A stretch of 64,000 nucleotides of DNA from Xenorhabdus griffiniae (GTDB lineage Bacteria; Pseudomonadota; Gammaproteobacteria; Enterobacterales; Enterobacteriaceae): assembly GCF_037265215.1 (NCBI RefSeq), contig NZ_CP147737.1, positions 1,582,001-1,646,000 of the forward strand. Reading direction: 5' to 3'. The translations under genes were made by a program, and so were the position numbers. A model generated the notes under the pieces. The model saw only the letters and a program-made list of their open reading frames with translations, was not told where the DNA came from and did no database searches. Positions 46,086 through 55,415 of this stretch are shown piece by piece. Every line of letters begins with the position of its first letter. Position 1 is the first letter of the stretch.

Positions 46086-46511
46086 TCAATCAGACGTTGT
46101 CTGGCTTTGAACATAGGCTCTGAGCGTTTCAATCGTTGCTCTTCCGGAGCTACAGACAAAGTATGATCTTGACCATAAAAGCCCCGTTTTACTCTGCATC
46201 CGTAAATGCGTGTTTTGCTGGCGCAGCAGGCGCGACGACACGGATTTGAGATTGTTGACCATCACACTGACAGCAAGTTTTGGCGGATAGGCAACCAGCA
46301 GATGCACATGGTCTGGTTCTCCGTCCATCTCAATAATTTCACATTCGAGTTTTGCGGCAGCAGAAGCAAAAGCATGCCGCAACTGTTCTATCATTCGTCC
46401 ATCAAACAGTTTACGGCGGTATTTTGTCGTAAAAATCAGATGCACAACAAGTTTGCTGACACTATGTCGTTTACGGAGGAACCCTGCCAGTAAATCATCG
46501 TGATTACTCAA
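46086..46511 (-). CDS. tnpA: TnpA, IS200/IS605 Y1 single-strand transposase
   Basis: A 141-residue HUH-Y1 transposase. The HUH motif is PDHVHLLVAY (His68, His70), and the nucleophilic Tyr is likely Tyr133 in LRAYVQSQ. VVHLIFTTKYRRKLF is the typical N-terminal strand. The start is a TTG at 46511 with GGAG upstream; no ATG fits. The length is normal, so the enzyme may be active. Confidence 0.9.
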   Translation of the reverse strand: MSNHDDLLAGFLRKRHSVSKLVVHLIFTTKYRRKLFDGRMIEQLRHAFASAAAKLECEIIEMDGEPDHVHLLVAYPPKLAVSVMVNNLKSVSSRLLRQQNTHLRMQSKTGLLWSRSYFVCSSGRATIETLRAYVQSQTTSD

Positions 46512-46567
46512 TTGATATACTCCATTAACCTGTTAAAATAAAAGTATTATATCAATGAGCGCTGACT

Positions 46568-47740
46568 ATGTTAAGAGCCACAAAAGTACGCATTTATCCG
46601 ACACCGGAACAGGCTGAGTTTCTCAATGCCCAGTTCGGCGCCGTTCGTTTTGCGTACAACAAAGCTCTGCACATCAAAAAACAGGCTTACCAGCGCCACG
46701 GTGTCAGTTTAAGCCCCCGTAAAGATCTGAAACCGCTGTTGGCAGTCGCGAAAAAATCCCGTAAATATGCCTGGCTCAAAGCGTATGATTCCATCGCATT
46801 GCAACAGGCGGTCATTAATCTTGATGTGGCTTTTTCCCATTTTTTTAATCCGAAACTGAAAGCGCGTTTTCCGGCATTTAAAAGTAAGCATGGAAAACAA
46901 TCAAGCTATCATTGCGTTGGGGTTAAAGTGCTTGATAGCGCGATCAAGATCCCGAAAGTTTCACCGATTGAAGCGCGTTTACATCGTGAAATGACGGGCT
47001 CATTGAAAAGTATCACGCTGAGCCGCAGCGCAACGGGGAAATATTATGCGTCAATACTCTGCGATGATGGGACAGAAGCGCCGGCGAAACCCACATTGAT
47101 ATCAACTGTTACGGGTATTGATATGGGACTCTCGCACTACGCCATTAAATCGAATGGTGACAAAATCCCGAATCCCCGCCCTCTCATCAATGCCAGTCGC
47201 CACCTGCGACGTAAACAGAAAGCGTTGTCCCGTAAGAAAAAGGGGAGTGCGAACCGTCGCAAAGCCCGTATACAGCTTGCGGGTGTGCATGAACGGGTAG
47301 CCAATACCCGTGCTGATTTCCAGCATAAACTCTCCCGCACAATTGTTGACGAAAGCCAAGCGGTAATTGTGGAGACACTGAAAGCAGCAAATATGATGAA
47401 AAATCATCATCTGGCACGTGCTATCGGCGATGCCGGATGGTCTGGGTTCATCACAAAACTGGAATATAAGGCCGCAGAGAAAGGGGTGCATCTGGTGAAA
47501 CTGGATCACTGGTTTGCCAGTTCAAAAACCTGTCACTGTTGTGGCCACAAAATGCCGGAAATGCGGTTAAATAAGCGAATCTGGCAATGTCCTGAATGCG
47601 GAGTTGAACATGACCGCGATATCAACGCGGCAATCAACATCGAACGCAAGGGCATACGGGAATTATGTGCGGCGGGACTCGTCGTGCAATCTGCCCATGG
47701 AGGCCAGCGTAAATCCGTCATACAGACGGTTGCGGCCTAG
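46568..47740 (+). CDS. tnpB: TnpB, IS605-family RNA-guided nuclease
   Basis: A 390-residue TnpB of the Cas12-ancestor type. An N-terminal helix-turn-helix/OrfB_IS605 region (TKVRIYPTPEQAEFLNAQFG, AVRFAYNKALH) is followed by the RuvC catalytic residues in GIDMGLSHYA (Asp), VIVETLKAANM (Glu) and HDRDINAAINI (Asp), and a zinc finger (CHCCGHKM ... CPECG). All catalytic positions are intact. TnpB proteins use a guide RNA transcribed from the 3' end of the element to cut DNA and favour element retention. The gene is divergent from tnpA. Confidence 0.92.
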   Translation: MLRATKVRIYPTPEQAEFLNAQFGAVRFAYNKALHIKKQAYQRHGVSLSPRKDLKPLLAVAKKSRKYAWLKAYDSIALQQAVINLDVAFSHFFNPKLKARFPAFKSKHGKQSSYHCVGVKVLDSAIKIPKVSPIEARLHREMTGSLKSITLSRSATGKYYASILCDDGTEAPAKPTLISTVTGIDMGLSHYAIKSNGDKIPNPRPLINASRHLRRKQKALSRKKKGSANRRKARIQLAGVHERVANTRADFQHKLSRTIVDESQAVIVETLKAANMMKNHHLARAIGDAGWSGFITKLEYKAAEKGVHLVKLDHWFASSKTCHCCGHKMPEMRLNKRIWQCPECGVEHDRDINAAINIERKGIRELCAAGLVVQSAHGGQRKSVIQTVAA

Positions 47741-47790
47741 GAAGTGGGAAGCCTCGCCCGACGCGGGGAGCAGTCACAGACTCGAAATCG
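47741..47790 (+). ncRNA. Probable omega (re)RNA 3' portion at the IS right end
   Basis: In characterised IS605 elements the guide RNA spans the 3' part of tnpB and the right end, with the guide beginning in the flanking DNA. The structured sequence here (GCCTCGCCCGACGCGGGGAG, then CAGTCAC) fits the scaffold position. Inferred from element architecture, with no independent evidence of transcription. Confidence 0.4.
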
Positions 47791-47821
47791 CTAAAATGGC
47801 ATGATGGCTGAGCCTAATCAG

Positions 47822-47920
47822 GCATACGCATTAAACTTCAAGTTACAACACGCTATGAAACCTGATTTCTCCCCCACTTCGCGGGGAGAAATCAAACGCA
47901 TCTTGAAGTGATAACCAATC
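47822..47920 (-). repeat. Family A palindromic repeat, copy 7
   Basis: CATACGCATTAAACTTCAAG at the left, a centre CTCCCCCACTTCGCGGGGAG, and CATCTTGAAGTGATAACCAA at the right. It lies between the IS right end and ybgI. Confidence 0.75.
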
Positions 47921-47990
47921 TATTTTGACTTAATCCATGGCAGGTATGTATTTTATGATGAAGAAAATGCTAAGTGACAAGGAGAATGTG

Positions 47991-48734
47991 ATGAACAATG
48001 TTGAATTGGAGCATGTGCTCAATACGGAATTGAAGATCCGTGAATTTCAAGATTACGCTCCCAATGGATTACAGGTGGAAGGCCGCCCTCATGTTCAACG
48101 GGTAATTACAGGCGTGACAGCCTGTCAAGCACTGTTGGATGAAGCTGTTCGCCTTGAGGCAGATGCTGTCATCGTTCATCATGGATATTTTTGGAAGAAT
48201 GAATCTCCGGTTATCCGTGGCATGAAGCGTCGCCGTTTGCAAACACTGCTTTGTAATGATATCAACTTGTATGGTTATCATCTTCCGTTAGATGCCCATC
48301 CTGTTTTAGGTAACAATATCCAATTGGCCCGTCAGATGGGTGTGAAAGTTATCGGTGAGATTGATACTCTTCTTCCTCATGGTGCTTTTGATCAACCTAT
48401 TACACCGGCAGAATTGACTGAACGTCTCGAAAAAAGCCTGAAGAGAAAGATACTGCATTGTGGTGATAATGCCCCCGAAGAGATCCGCACGCTGGCATGG
48501 TGTACAGGTGGTGGTCAAGGTTTTATCGAACAGGCGGCAGAGTTTGGTGTTGATGCCTTTGTGACAGGAGAGGTATCAGAAAAAACAATCCATGTTGCCC
48601 GTGAAATGGGACTGCATTTTTTTGCGGCAGGGCACCATGCGACAGAGCGCTATGGTATCAAAGCACTCGGTGAATGGCTGGCGAATAATTATGGGTTGGA
48701 TGTGACTTTTATCGATATTCCTAATCCGGCTTGA
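47991..48734 (+). CDS. ybgI: YbgI, NIF3-like dinuclear metal centre protein
   Basis: 247 residues from the ATG at 47991 (MNNVELEHVLN), which has AAGGAG 8-9 nt upstream and gives exactly the E. coli YbgI length; the frame extends 18 codons upstream without support. Family features: DYAPNGLQVEG, the metal ligands in AVIVHHGYFWK, DINLYGYHLPLDAHP, and the C-terminal FVTGEVSEKT and FFAAGHHATERYG. These form a dinuclear metal site in a toroidal hexamer. Function is unproven; it has been linked to GTP cyclohydrolase-like or DNA-damage roles. Confidence 0.93.
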   Translation: MNNVELEHVLNTELKIREFQDYAPNGLQVEGRPHVQRVITGVTACQALLDEAVRLEADAVIVHHGYFWKNESPVIRGMKRRRLQTLLCNDINLYGYHLPLDAHPVLGNNIQLARQMGVKVIGEIDTLLPHGAFDQPITPAELTERLEKSLKRKILHCGDNAPEEIRTLAWCTGGGQGFIEQAAEFGVDAFVTGEVSEKTIHVAREMGLHFFAAGHHATERYGIKALGEWLANNYGLDVTFIDIPNPA

Positions 48735-48741
48735 TTTTTTA

Positions 48742-48805
48742 GAAACTTGATTTCTCCCTGCTTCGCAGGGAAAAATCACACGCATCTTGACGTTAGATGG
48801 GTATA
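48742..48805 (-). repeat. Family A palindromic repeat, partial copy 8
   Basis: Only the centre (TTTCTCCCTGCTTCGCAGGG) and one end (CGCATCTTGACGTTAGATGG then GTATA) remain, directly after the ybgI stop codon. It sits between convergent ybgI and the MFS gene. Confidence 0.7.
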
Positions 48806-48818
48806 TAGCCTCTGGATT

Positions 48819-49967
48819 TTATTTCCATTTCGGGACGTGGGGCTTTTTATTTTGAAAGAGAGAGAAAACAATCATTGCGATCCCACAACATATTAATACG
48901 CAGCCTAATGCCTGACTCCAGCCCGCCAATGCCAAACCAAGCCCCAGCAGCGAATAGTAAAACAACCCAAGTAAAGCACCGGCTGTACCTCGCCTATCTG
49001 AATAGTTAGTTAATGCAGAAGCTAAAATATTCGGGATCGCTAACCCATAAGCGATGACTATTCCCAATATTGGAAAAATAAAGAGCCAGCTATTTTCGAG
49101 CAAATAGACACCGATCCCACTGAATAAACTGATTAATGAAGCAAGGGTAACTACTTGGATTGATACCCATTGTTGCTTTAATAGATATTTGTTTAATAGT
49201 GAACCTAATCCAACGCCGAAAGTTAATAACAAACCAGTATAACCAAATACTTTCTGTGACAATCCAAATTGTTGGAAACGAAATGGCGCTAATTGGTAAT
49301 AGCTGAACAAACAAATATTGAAAAGTGCGATCAAAAACGCATTTCGCCAAATTGAAATATCTTTAATCATCATAATTACTGTGCTAAATAAAGCCACCTT
49401 TGTTATATCAGTTGGTCGAGTTTCTGGTAATCGGGTAATAGACCAACAGATCAGGATAACTGCCAGAATAACTAACCCAGCAAAGACTGCTTTATAGCCA
49501 GCAAAATAGTTCAATGTTGAACCACTGAACATGCCAATGGCAGGGCTGATGGCTAAGGCAATACCCATAACAGAAAAGACACGTGTTAACTCTTCCCCAC
49601 GATAAGTATCACGCATAATAGTTTGTGTGCCGACAGAGCCAACTGCGGCTCCGAAAGCAGACAGCATTCGGGCAATGAGCAATAACCAAAATTGTTGTGT
49701 CAATAATGCCAACAGGGAAGCGAGGCCATAGAGTGATAGACCAGTAATAATAGTTGGGCGCCTGCCAATGACATCACACATACGTCCCCATACGACAACA
49801 CCAAGAGCAAAAGCAAAAAAGTAGAGTGATAGTGTTTGGGCGGCTTGCTCTGGGTTGACGGAAAATCCAGCGGCAATATTGATTAATGCGGGACTATAGA
49901 TGGTTTCTACGATCTGTGGGAACATCATCAAGGCAATAGCGAGCCAGATTGATGGTTTATTTTGCAT
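48819..49967 (-). CDS. MFS transporter, Bcr/CflA-like drug efflux family
   Basis: A 382-residue protein with about twelve membrane helices. The conserved loop 2-3 motif reads GVVVWGRMCDVIGRRPTIIT and the N-terminal region VETIYSPALINIAAGFSV follows the Bcr/CflA pattern. IARMLSAFGAAVGSVGTQTI is the drug/H+ antiporter motif C-like helix. It should export small hydrophobic compounds in exchange for protons. Divergent from an AraC-type regulator gene, an arrangement typical of inducible efflux pumps such as nimR/nimT in E. coli. Confidence 0.88.
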   Translation of the reverse strand: MQNKPSIWLAIALMMFPQIVETIYSPALINIAAGFSVNPEQAAQTLSLYFFAFALGVVVWGRMCDVIGRRPTIITGLSLYGLASLLALLTQQFWLLLIARMLSAFGAAVGSVGTQTIMRDTYRGEELTRVFSVMGIALAISPAIGMFSGSTLNYFAGYKAVFAGLVILAVILICWSITRLPETRPTDITKVALFSTVIMMIKDISIWRNAFLIALFNICLFSYYQLAPFRFQQFGLSQKVFGYTGLLLTFGVGLGSLLNKYLLKQQWVSIQVVTLASLISLFSGIGVYLLENSWLFIFPILGIVIAYGLAIPNILASALTNYSDRRGTAGALLGLFYYSLLGLGLALAGWSQALGCVLICCGIAMIVFSLFQNKKPHVPKWK

Positions 49968-50087
49968 GATTTTTTTCTTTTTGCTGATAAGTCATGGCTT
50001 GAAAGGTTAGCATTATGGCTGTTGTCTTTTTATGATAATAAAGACTATTTGTTTATTTAATCGGACATTAAATCAGAAGGAATAAAC

Positions 50088-50873
50088 ATGGCATGGCTGC
50101 AACAACGTGATTATTTTGATCCTGATAGCTTGGATATGCCTGTAATAGGGATCGCAGCAGAGATGGGGCAACACGATTCTGGCTTTCATCAACATGATAT
50201 GGGGCAATTACTGTTTACCCAACGGGGCTGTATCAAGATTACCTTGGCAAACCAGATTTCTGTTCTGCCGCCAAGTAGAGTGGCATGGCTTCCTCCCAGG
50301 ATACGGCATCGGGCAGAAATGCGTGGCTCTATAGGTTACCGTTCTATTTATTTAAATTCCAGTTACTTGGAATTTTCTGAAATGGCATTGCTTCCGACGC
50401 AAAGTGAAATATTAGAAGCCACGCCACTATTACAGGCACTTTTAGAGCGTATCGCGACATCTTCTTTTGATTCTGATTGGTATCAGGGAAAAGGAGCAAA
50501 TTTGTTAGCACTGTTTTTTGATGAGATCCGTGAAGCACGTAGGGAACCAACTTTATTGCCGTTACCTTCTGATCGGCGTTTAGCACATTTATCATTTGAT
50601 CAATTGCCGCCACCATTACACAGTCTGGCGACTTATATTGGTGCCAGTGAGAAAACCATTACTCGGATATTTCAGCGTGAAACAGGAATGAATTATCAAC
50701 AGTGGCGACAGCAATGGCGATTGGTAAAGGCAATAGAGTTATTGGCACAGAATAAAATGTTATCCTATGTTGCACAGGAACTCGGTTTTGCCAATGATAG
50801 TGCATTTGTGACATTTTTTCGCAAAATCATGGGAAGGCCGCCAAGGGAATATATGGCGGGTTCAGAGAGATAA
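50088..50873 (+). CDS. AraC-family transcriptional regulator
   Basis: A 261-residue regulator with an N-terminal cupin-type sensor domain (HQHDMGQLLFTQRGCIKITL, SRVAWLPPRIRHRAEM) and a C-terminal pair of helix-turn-helices (LATYIGASEKTITRIFQRET; LSYVAQELGFANDSAFVTFF, then RKIMGRPPREY). Length and layout match regulators like NimR. AGGAATAAAC precedes the ATG. It probably controls the divergent efflux gene across the 120-bp shared promoter; the inducer is unknown. Confidence 0.9.
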   Translation: MAWLQQRDYFDPDSLDMPVIGIAAEMGQHDSGFHQHDMGQLLFTQRGCIKITLANQISVLPPSRVAWLPPRIRHRAEMRGSIGYRSIYLNSSYLEFSEMALLPTQSEILEATPLLQALLERIATSSFDSDWYQGKGANLLALFFDEIREARREPTLLPLPSDRRLAHLSFDQLPPPLHSLATYIGASEKTITRIFQRETGMNYQQWRQQWRLVKAIELLAQNKMLSYVAQELGFANDSAFVTFFRKIMGRPPREYMAGSER

Positions 50874-50929
50874 AACAAAACTACACCTCTAATATCAGAA
50901 TAAAAAACTGACATAAGAGGTGCAGAAAT

Positions 50930-50964
50930 ACACTATTCAAAATGTGCCAGAATATGAATAGTGT
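50930..50964. terminator. Inverted repeat between convergent araC-type gene and gltA
   Basis: ACACTATTC / GAATAGTGT, a 9-bp stem with a 17-nt loop, lies 12 bp past the gltA stop. CACCTCT and AGAGGTG (50885-50922) form a second, weaker pair after the regulator gene. Neither has a strong T-run. Confidence 0.4.
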
Positions 50965-50975
50965 TATTGATTCAA

Positions 50976-52259
50976 TTATTTTTTCAGCTGGCTCTTGAAA
51001 TCGCGTTTCGAGTGACCAGTATAAAGCTGGCGCGGACGTGCGATCTTCAAGCCTTCATCGTGCATTTCATTCCAGTGTGCAATCCAGCCAATAGTACGGG
51101 CAATGGCGAAAATCACGGTGAACATGGTCGATGGAATACCCATAGCTTTCAGGATGATGCCTGAATAGAAGTCGACGTTTGGATACAATTTTTTCTCAAT
51201 GAAGTATGGGTCATGCAAGGCAATACGCTCTAATTCCATTGCCACTTCCAGCAGACTGTCATTCAGACCAAGCTCATTGAGTACTTCATGGCAGGTTTCA
51301 CGCATCACTGTTGCGCGAGGATCATAGTTTTTGTAAACACGGTGACCAAAGCCCATCAGGCGGAAAGAATCATTTTTGTCTTTGGCACGAGCGATGAATT
51401 CAGGAATGTGTTCGACAGTTTGGATCTCTTCCAACATCCGCAAGCAGGCTTCATTTGCTCCACCATGCGCTGGCCCCCAAAGGGATGCAATACCCGCAGC
51501 AATACAAGCAAATGGGTTGGCACCAGAAGAACCCGCAGTACGTACCGTTGAAGTTGAAGCATTTTGTTCATGATCTGCATGCAGAATGAAAATGCGATCC
51601 ATAGCGCGTTCTAAGACTGGATTAACTTTATACTCCTCACACGGTGTTGAGAACATCATGTACAGGAAGTTAGCCGCATAAGACAGATCGTTACGTGGAT
51701 AAACGAAAGGCTGTCCAAGAGAATATTTGTAACACATTGCCGCAACAGTTGGCATTTTGGACAGCAGGCGGTAAGCAGTAATTTCACGGTGGCGAGGATT
51801 ATGGACATCCAGCGCATCATGATAGAAGGCCGCTAGTGCGCCTGTCACGCCACAAAGTACAGCCATTGGATGGGAATCACGGCGGAAACCATGGAACAGA
51901 CGGGTGATCTGTTCGTGGATCATAGTATGGCGAGTCACCGTAGTTTTAAATTTTTCGTATTCTTCGGGAGTGGGAGGTTCGCCATATAGCAGAATGTAAC
52001 AGACTTCCAGATAGGTCGATTCCGTTGCAAGCTGATCGATGGGGAAACCACGGTGTAGCAAAATGCCTTCATTGCCATCAATATAGGTGATTTTCGACTC
52101 ACAAGAAGCAGTGGAAGTAAAACCTGGATCATAAGTATAGAAGCCTTTTGAGCCGAGGGTACGAACGTCAATCACTTCAGAACCTAGGGTCGGCGTTAGT
52201 ACGTCTAGTTCGATAGCAGCTGAACCATTTATGTTCAACGTAGCCTTTTTATCAGCCAT
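50976..52259 (-). CDS. gltA: Citrate synthase (type II)
   Basis: A 427-residue hexameric-type citrate synthase condensing acetyl-CoA and oxaloacetate, the entry step of the TCA cycle. Typical landmarks: [55 protein letters not shown] and [15 protein letters not shown] with the active-site His, and the C-terminal [12 protein letters not shown] and [10 protein letters not shown]. Length matches E. coli GltA (427). Divergent from sdhC. Confidence 0.97.
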   Translation of the reverse strand: MADKKATLNINGSAAIELDVLTPTLGSEVIDVRTLGSKGFYTYDPGFTSTASCESKITYIDGNEGILLHRGFPIDQLATESTYLEVCYILLYGEPPTPEEYEKFKTTVTRHTMIHEQITRLFHGFRRDSHPMAVLCGVTGALAAFYHDALDVHNPRHREITAYRLLSKMPTVAAMCYKYSLGQPFVYPRNDLSYAANFLYMMFSTPCEEYKVNPVLERAMDRIFILHADHEQNASTSTVRTAGSSGANPFACIAAGIASLWGPAHGGANEACLRMLEEIQTVEHIPEFIARAKDKNDSFRLMGFGHRVYKNYDPRATVMRETCHEVLNELGLNDSLLEVAMELERIALHDPYFIEKKLYPNVDFYSGIILKAMGIPSTMFTVIFAIARTIGWIAHWNEMHDEGLKIARPRQLYTGHSKRDFKSQLKK

Positions 52260-52859
52260 TTATATCTCCTTAGCGCTTATTTTTATAACCCCTAACAACC
52301 AGATAGGCGCAATTTATACTGTGCCGAAGGCATTGTGCTACCGGAGAGAATTTAAAATCAGGCTGGTATCACATTTAACGCTGAAATCTCATTACGGATG
52401 ACAATGGTTTTCAGGTTGTTAAAAAGTTTTTGGAAGTTATGTTTAAAGTATTATTGACATAAAATGTTATCATTTTGTGCTTATATGATACTTTTGCATA
52501 ACTTTTATTTTTCGTTAAGATTAATTTTGCATCATAAAATGATGGCAAATAATATATAACGACATATATGTAAGATAAATGTTTAATCTTTGTCAAACAA
52601 GATTGTTAATTTCATGAAAAATGTTTGAAGCGTGATCTTTCTCACTGTTCAAGCTAAATGTTAATAATCATATTGTGTGGCAATTGTAATAACAATGTGA
52701 AGTACTTATACTTCTGACAGGTCTCCGGATTATCCTGATGTAGGAGCACCCAGCGTAACCAAATCACAACTTTTGATGAACAGTAGGGATTGTTTAAGTT
52801 AATTATGTTGTGTCTTTGTATCCTCTTCGCGCTGTCTGATTCCCGCCCAGGACCGGAGG
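52260..52859. promoter_or_regulatory. Divergent gltA / sdhC control region
   Basis: A 600-bp, very AT-rich spacer with no gene. In E. coli the equivalent region carries ArcA and CRP sites. A clear CRP-like box is at 52630-52647. GTTAATTTC at 52605 is weakly ArcA-like. I cannot place promoters exactly. Confidence 0.65.
52630..52647. promoter_or_regulatory. CRP-like binding site
   Basis: GCGTGATCTTTCTCACTG: both half-sites (GTGA and TCAC) match the CRP consensus with the correct 6-bp spacing. It lies about 215 bp upstream of sdhC and 370 bp from gltA; catabolite control of sdh is known in E. coli. Confidence 0.6.
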
Positions 52860-53270
52860 ATGGAAAATAAAAAAAGCTTTGTGGGCAAAATTGTGAAAAA
52901 ACAAAGACCTGTCAACCTTGATCTGCGGACGATTAACCAACCCGTCTCCGCGATAGCATCGATCTTGCACCGTATCTCAGGCGTCATCACCTTTATCGCA
53001 GTTGGCATTTTACTGTGGTTATTGGGGATGTCTCTGTCTTCGCAAGAAGGCTTCCTGCAAGCATCTGAAATCATGACTGGCTTCTTCGCCAAATTTATCC
53101 TGTGGGGGATATTGACGGCGCTGGCTTACCACATCTGTGGAGGCATTCGCCATGTGTTGATGGATTTTGGTTTCCTGGAAGAGAATCTTGCTACCGGTAG
53201 TGCATCTGCCAAAGTAGCAATAGCAATCGCGGTTATTCTGTCTATTCTGGCTGGGGTATTATTATGGTAA
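52860..53270 (+). CDS. sdhC: Succinate dehydrogenase cytochrome b556 subunit
   Basis: A membrane anchor with three helices that holds heme b and the ubiquinone site with SdhD. Motifs: [37 protein letters not shown] and [15 protein letters not shown] with the heme-ligand His. The start is uncertain. The ATG at 52860 gives 136 residues but GGAGG directly abuts it, leaving no spacing. A GTG at 52881 ([10 protein letters not shown]) gives 129 residues, the E. coli length, but is 21 nt from that GGAGG. Overlaps sdhD by 7 nt. Confidence 0.93.
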   Translation: MENKKSFVGKIVKKQRPVNLDLRTINQPVSAIASILHRISGVITFIAVGILLWLLGMSLSSQEGFLQASEIMTGFFAKFILWGILTALAYHICGGIRHVLMDFGFLEENLATGSASAKVAIAIAVILSILAGVLLW

Positions 53271-53611
53271 GCAACGCATCCGCTTTGGGTCGTACAGGTA
53301 TTCAGGATTGGCTGCTACTGCGCGCATCCGCAATTATTATTGTTTTGTACGTCCTCTATCTTGTCGGTTTTGTCGCAACAACGTCGGATATTACCTATGA
53401 AGTCTGGCGGGGTTTCTTTTCTTCATCCCTCACTAAAGTATTCACTGTGTTGACGCTGCTTTCTATTCTGGTTCATGCGTGGATTGGAATGTGGCAGGTA
53501 CTGACAGATTATGTCAAACCGCTCGCACTGCGTCTGGTTTTGCAACTGGTGATTATCGTAGCGCTGTTAACTTATTTGATTTACGGAACAATTGTGGTGT
53601 GGGGTGCATAA
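53264..53611 (+). CDS. sdhD: Succinate dehydrogenase hydrophobic anchor subunit
   Basis: 115 residues with three membrane helices, matching E. coli SdhD in length. Typical are [20 protein letters not shown] and [20 protein letters not shown], then DYVKP, with the conserved His and Asp-Tyr near the quinone/heme site. Its end abuts the sdhA start. Confidence 0.95.
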   Translation: MVSNASALGRTGIQDWLLLRASAIIIVLYVLYLVGFVATTSDITYEVWRGFFSSSLTKVFTVLTLLSILVHAWIGMWQVLTDYVKPLALRLVLQLVIIVALLTYLIYGTIVVWGA

Positions 53612-55378
53612 ATGAAACTGCCAGTAAGAGAGTTTGACGCTGTTGTTATTGGTGCTGGCGGCGCAGGTATGCGTGCTGCACTGCAAATTTCACAAATGGG
53701 TTTATCTTGTGCTTTGATTTCCAAAGTGTTCCCAACTCGCTCCCACACTGTATCAGCACAGGGTGGGATCACTGTTGCGTTGGGCAATTCCCATGACGAT
53801 AACTGGGAATGGCACATGTATGATACGGTGAAAGGTTCCGATTATATTGGTGACCAGGATGCTATCGAATATATGTGTAAGACTGGCCCAGAAGCTATTT
53901 TGGAACTGGAACACATGGGGCTGCCATTCTCCCGTCTGGATGATGGCCGTATTTACCAACGCCCATTTGGTGGGCAATCCAGAAATTTTGGTGGCGAGCA
54001 GGCTGCTCGTACTGCCGCTGCTGCTGACCGAACTGGCCACGCTCTATTACATACTCTGTATCAGCAGAATCTAAAAAACCACACGACTATTTTCTCCGAA
54101 TGGTACTCGTTGGATCTGGTTAAGAATCAGGATGGTGCAATTGTCGGTTGTACCGCGATTTGTATCGAAACCGGTGAAGTGGTCTATTTCAAAGCTAAGG
54201 CGACTATTTTGGCAACCGGTGGTGCTGGTCGTATCTTCCAATCCACAACTAATGCGCATATCAATACCGGTGATGGTGTGGGGATGGCATTACGTGCGGG
54301 TGTTCCTGTTCAGGATATGGAAATGTGGCAATTCCACCCAACGGGTATTGCTGGCGCGGGTGTTCTGGTTACGGAAGGTTGTCGTGGTGAAGGTGGTTAC
54401 CTGCTGAATAAAGATGGTGAGCGCTTTATGGAGCGTTATGCGCCAAATGCTAAAGACCTTGCTGGCCGTGATGTAGTCGCACGCTCTATGATGATCGAAA
54501 TCCGTGAAGGCCGCGGCTGTGAAGGCCCATGGGGTCCGCACGTTAAACTGAAACTAGACCATCTGGGTAAAGAAGTATTGGAATCTCGCCTGCCAGGTAT
54601 TCTTGAATTATCCCGTACTTTCGCCCACGTCGATCCAGTAAAAGAACCAATCCCTGTTATCCCAACCTGTCACTATATGATGGGGGGTATCCCAACTAAG
54701 ATCACAGGTCAAGCGCTGACAGTCAATGAAAAAGGCGAAGATGTAGTGATCCCTGGTTTGTTTGCTGTGGGTGAGATTGCTTGTGTCTCTGTTCACGGTG
54801 CAAACCGTCTGGGGGGTAACTCACTGCTTGACCTAGTGGTATTTGGTCGCTCCGCAGGCTTGCATTTGAAAGAGTGTCTGATGGAACAGGGGGCTAGCCG
54901 TGATGCTAGCGAATCTGATGTTGATGCGGCTCTTCAACGTCTGAACCGTTGGAATAATACCCGTTCAGGTGAAGATCCAGTGGAAATCCGCAAAGCATTG
55001 CAAGCTTGTATGCAGCATAATTTCTCGGTATTCCGTGAAGGTGATGCGATGGCAAGGGGACTGGAAGAGCTGAAAGTGATCCGTGAACGTCTGAAAAATG
55101 CTCGTCTGGATGATACTTCATCAGAATTCAATACCCAACGCATTGAATGTTTGGAATTGGATAACCTGATGGAAACGGCTTACTCAACTGCGGTTGCTGC
55201 GAATTTCCGTACAGAAAGTCGTGGTGCCCATAGCCGCTTTGACTATCCAGAGCGTGATGATGCTAACTGGCTGTGCCATAGCCTCTACTTACCGCAAACT
55301 GAGAGCATGACTCGTCGTGAAGTGAATATGCAGCCAACGCTGCGTGAAGCTTTCCCGCCGAAAGTGCGTTCTTACTAA
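53612..55378 (+). CDS. sdhA: Succinate dehydrogenase flavoprotein subunit
   Basis: A 588-residue FAD subunit oxidising succinate to fumarate on the inner face of the membrane. FAD-binding [17 protein letters not shown], the covalent flavin region [16 protein letters not shown], active-site [18 protein letters not shown], and the C-terminal [12 protein letters not shown] are present. Same length as E. coli SdhA (588). Confidence 0.98.
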   Translation: MKLPVREFDAVVIGAGGAGMRAALQISQMGLSCALISKVFPTRSHTVSAQGGITVALGNSHDDNWEWHMYDTVKGSDYIGDQDAIEYMCKTGPEAILELEHMGLPFSRLDDGRIYQRPFGGQSRNFGGEQAARTAAAADRTGHALLHTLYQQNLKNHTTIFSEWYSLDLVKNQDGAIVGCTAICIETGEVVYFKAKATILATGGAGRIFQSTTNAHINTGDGVGMALRAGVPVQDMEMWQFHPTGIAGAGVLVTEGCRGEGGYLLNKDGERFMERYAPNAKDLAGRDVVARSMMIEIREGRGCEGPWGPHVKLKLDHLGKEVLESRLPGILELSRTFAHVDPVKEPIPVIPTCHYMMGGIPTKITGQALTVNEKGEDVVIPGLFAVGEIACVSVHGANRLGGNSLLDLVVFGRSAGLHLKECLMEQGASRDASESDVDAALQRLNRWNNTRSGEDPVEIRKALQACMQHNFSVFREGDAMARGLEELKVIRERLKNARLDDTSSEFNTQRIECLELDNLMETAYSTAVAANFRTESRGAHSRFDYPERDDANWLCHSLYLPQTESMTRREVNMQPTLREAFPPKVRSY

Positions 55379-55415
55379 TTGCATTGCTGATGTTCCAGTT
55401 GCGGAGAAATAGATT

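Larger units (their letters stand above)
46020..47790. mobile_element. IS200/IS605-family insertion sequence (tnpA and tnpB divergent)
   Basis: Divergent tnpA (46086-46511) and tnpB (46568-47740) with subterminal hairpin-forming sequences. The left end carries GCCCAATGCGGGC and AGCCCGTAGGGCT. The right end carries CTCGCCCGACGCGGGGAG then CAGTCAC. IS605-type elements have no inverted terminal repeats and move as single strands cut by TnpA next to subterminal hairpins. Exact ends are uncertain by about 20 bp: the left end falls within the ybfA 3' end and the right end near the CAGTCACAG at 47772-47780. Confidence 0.85.
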
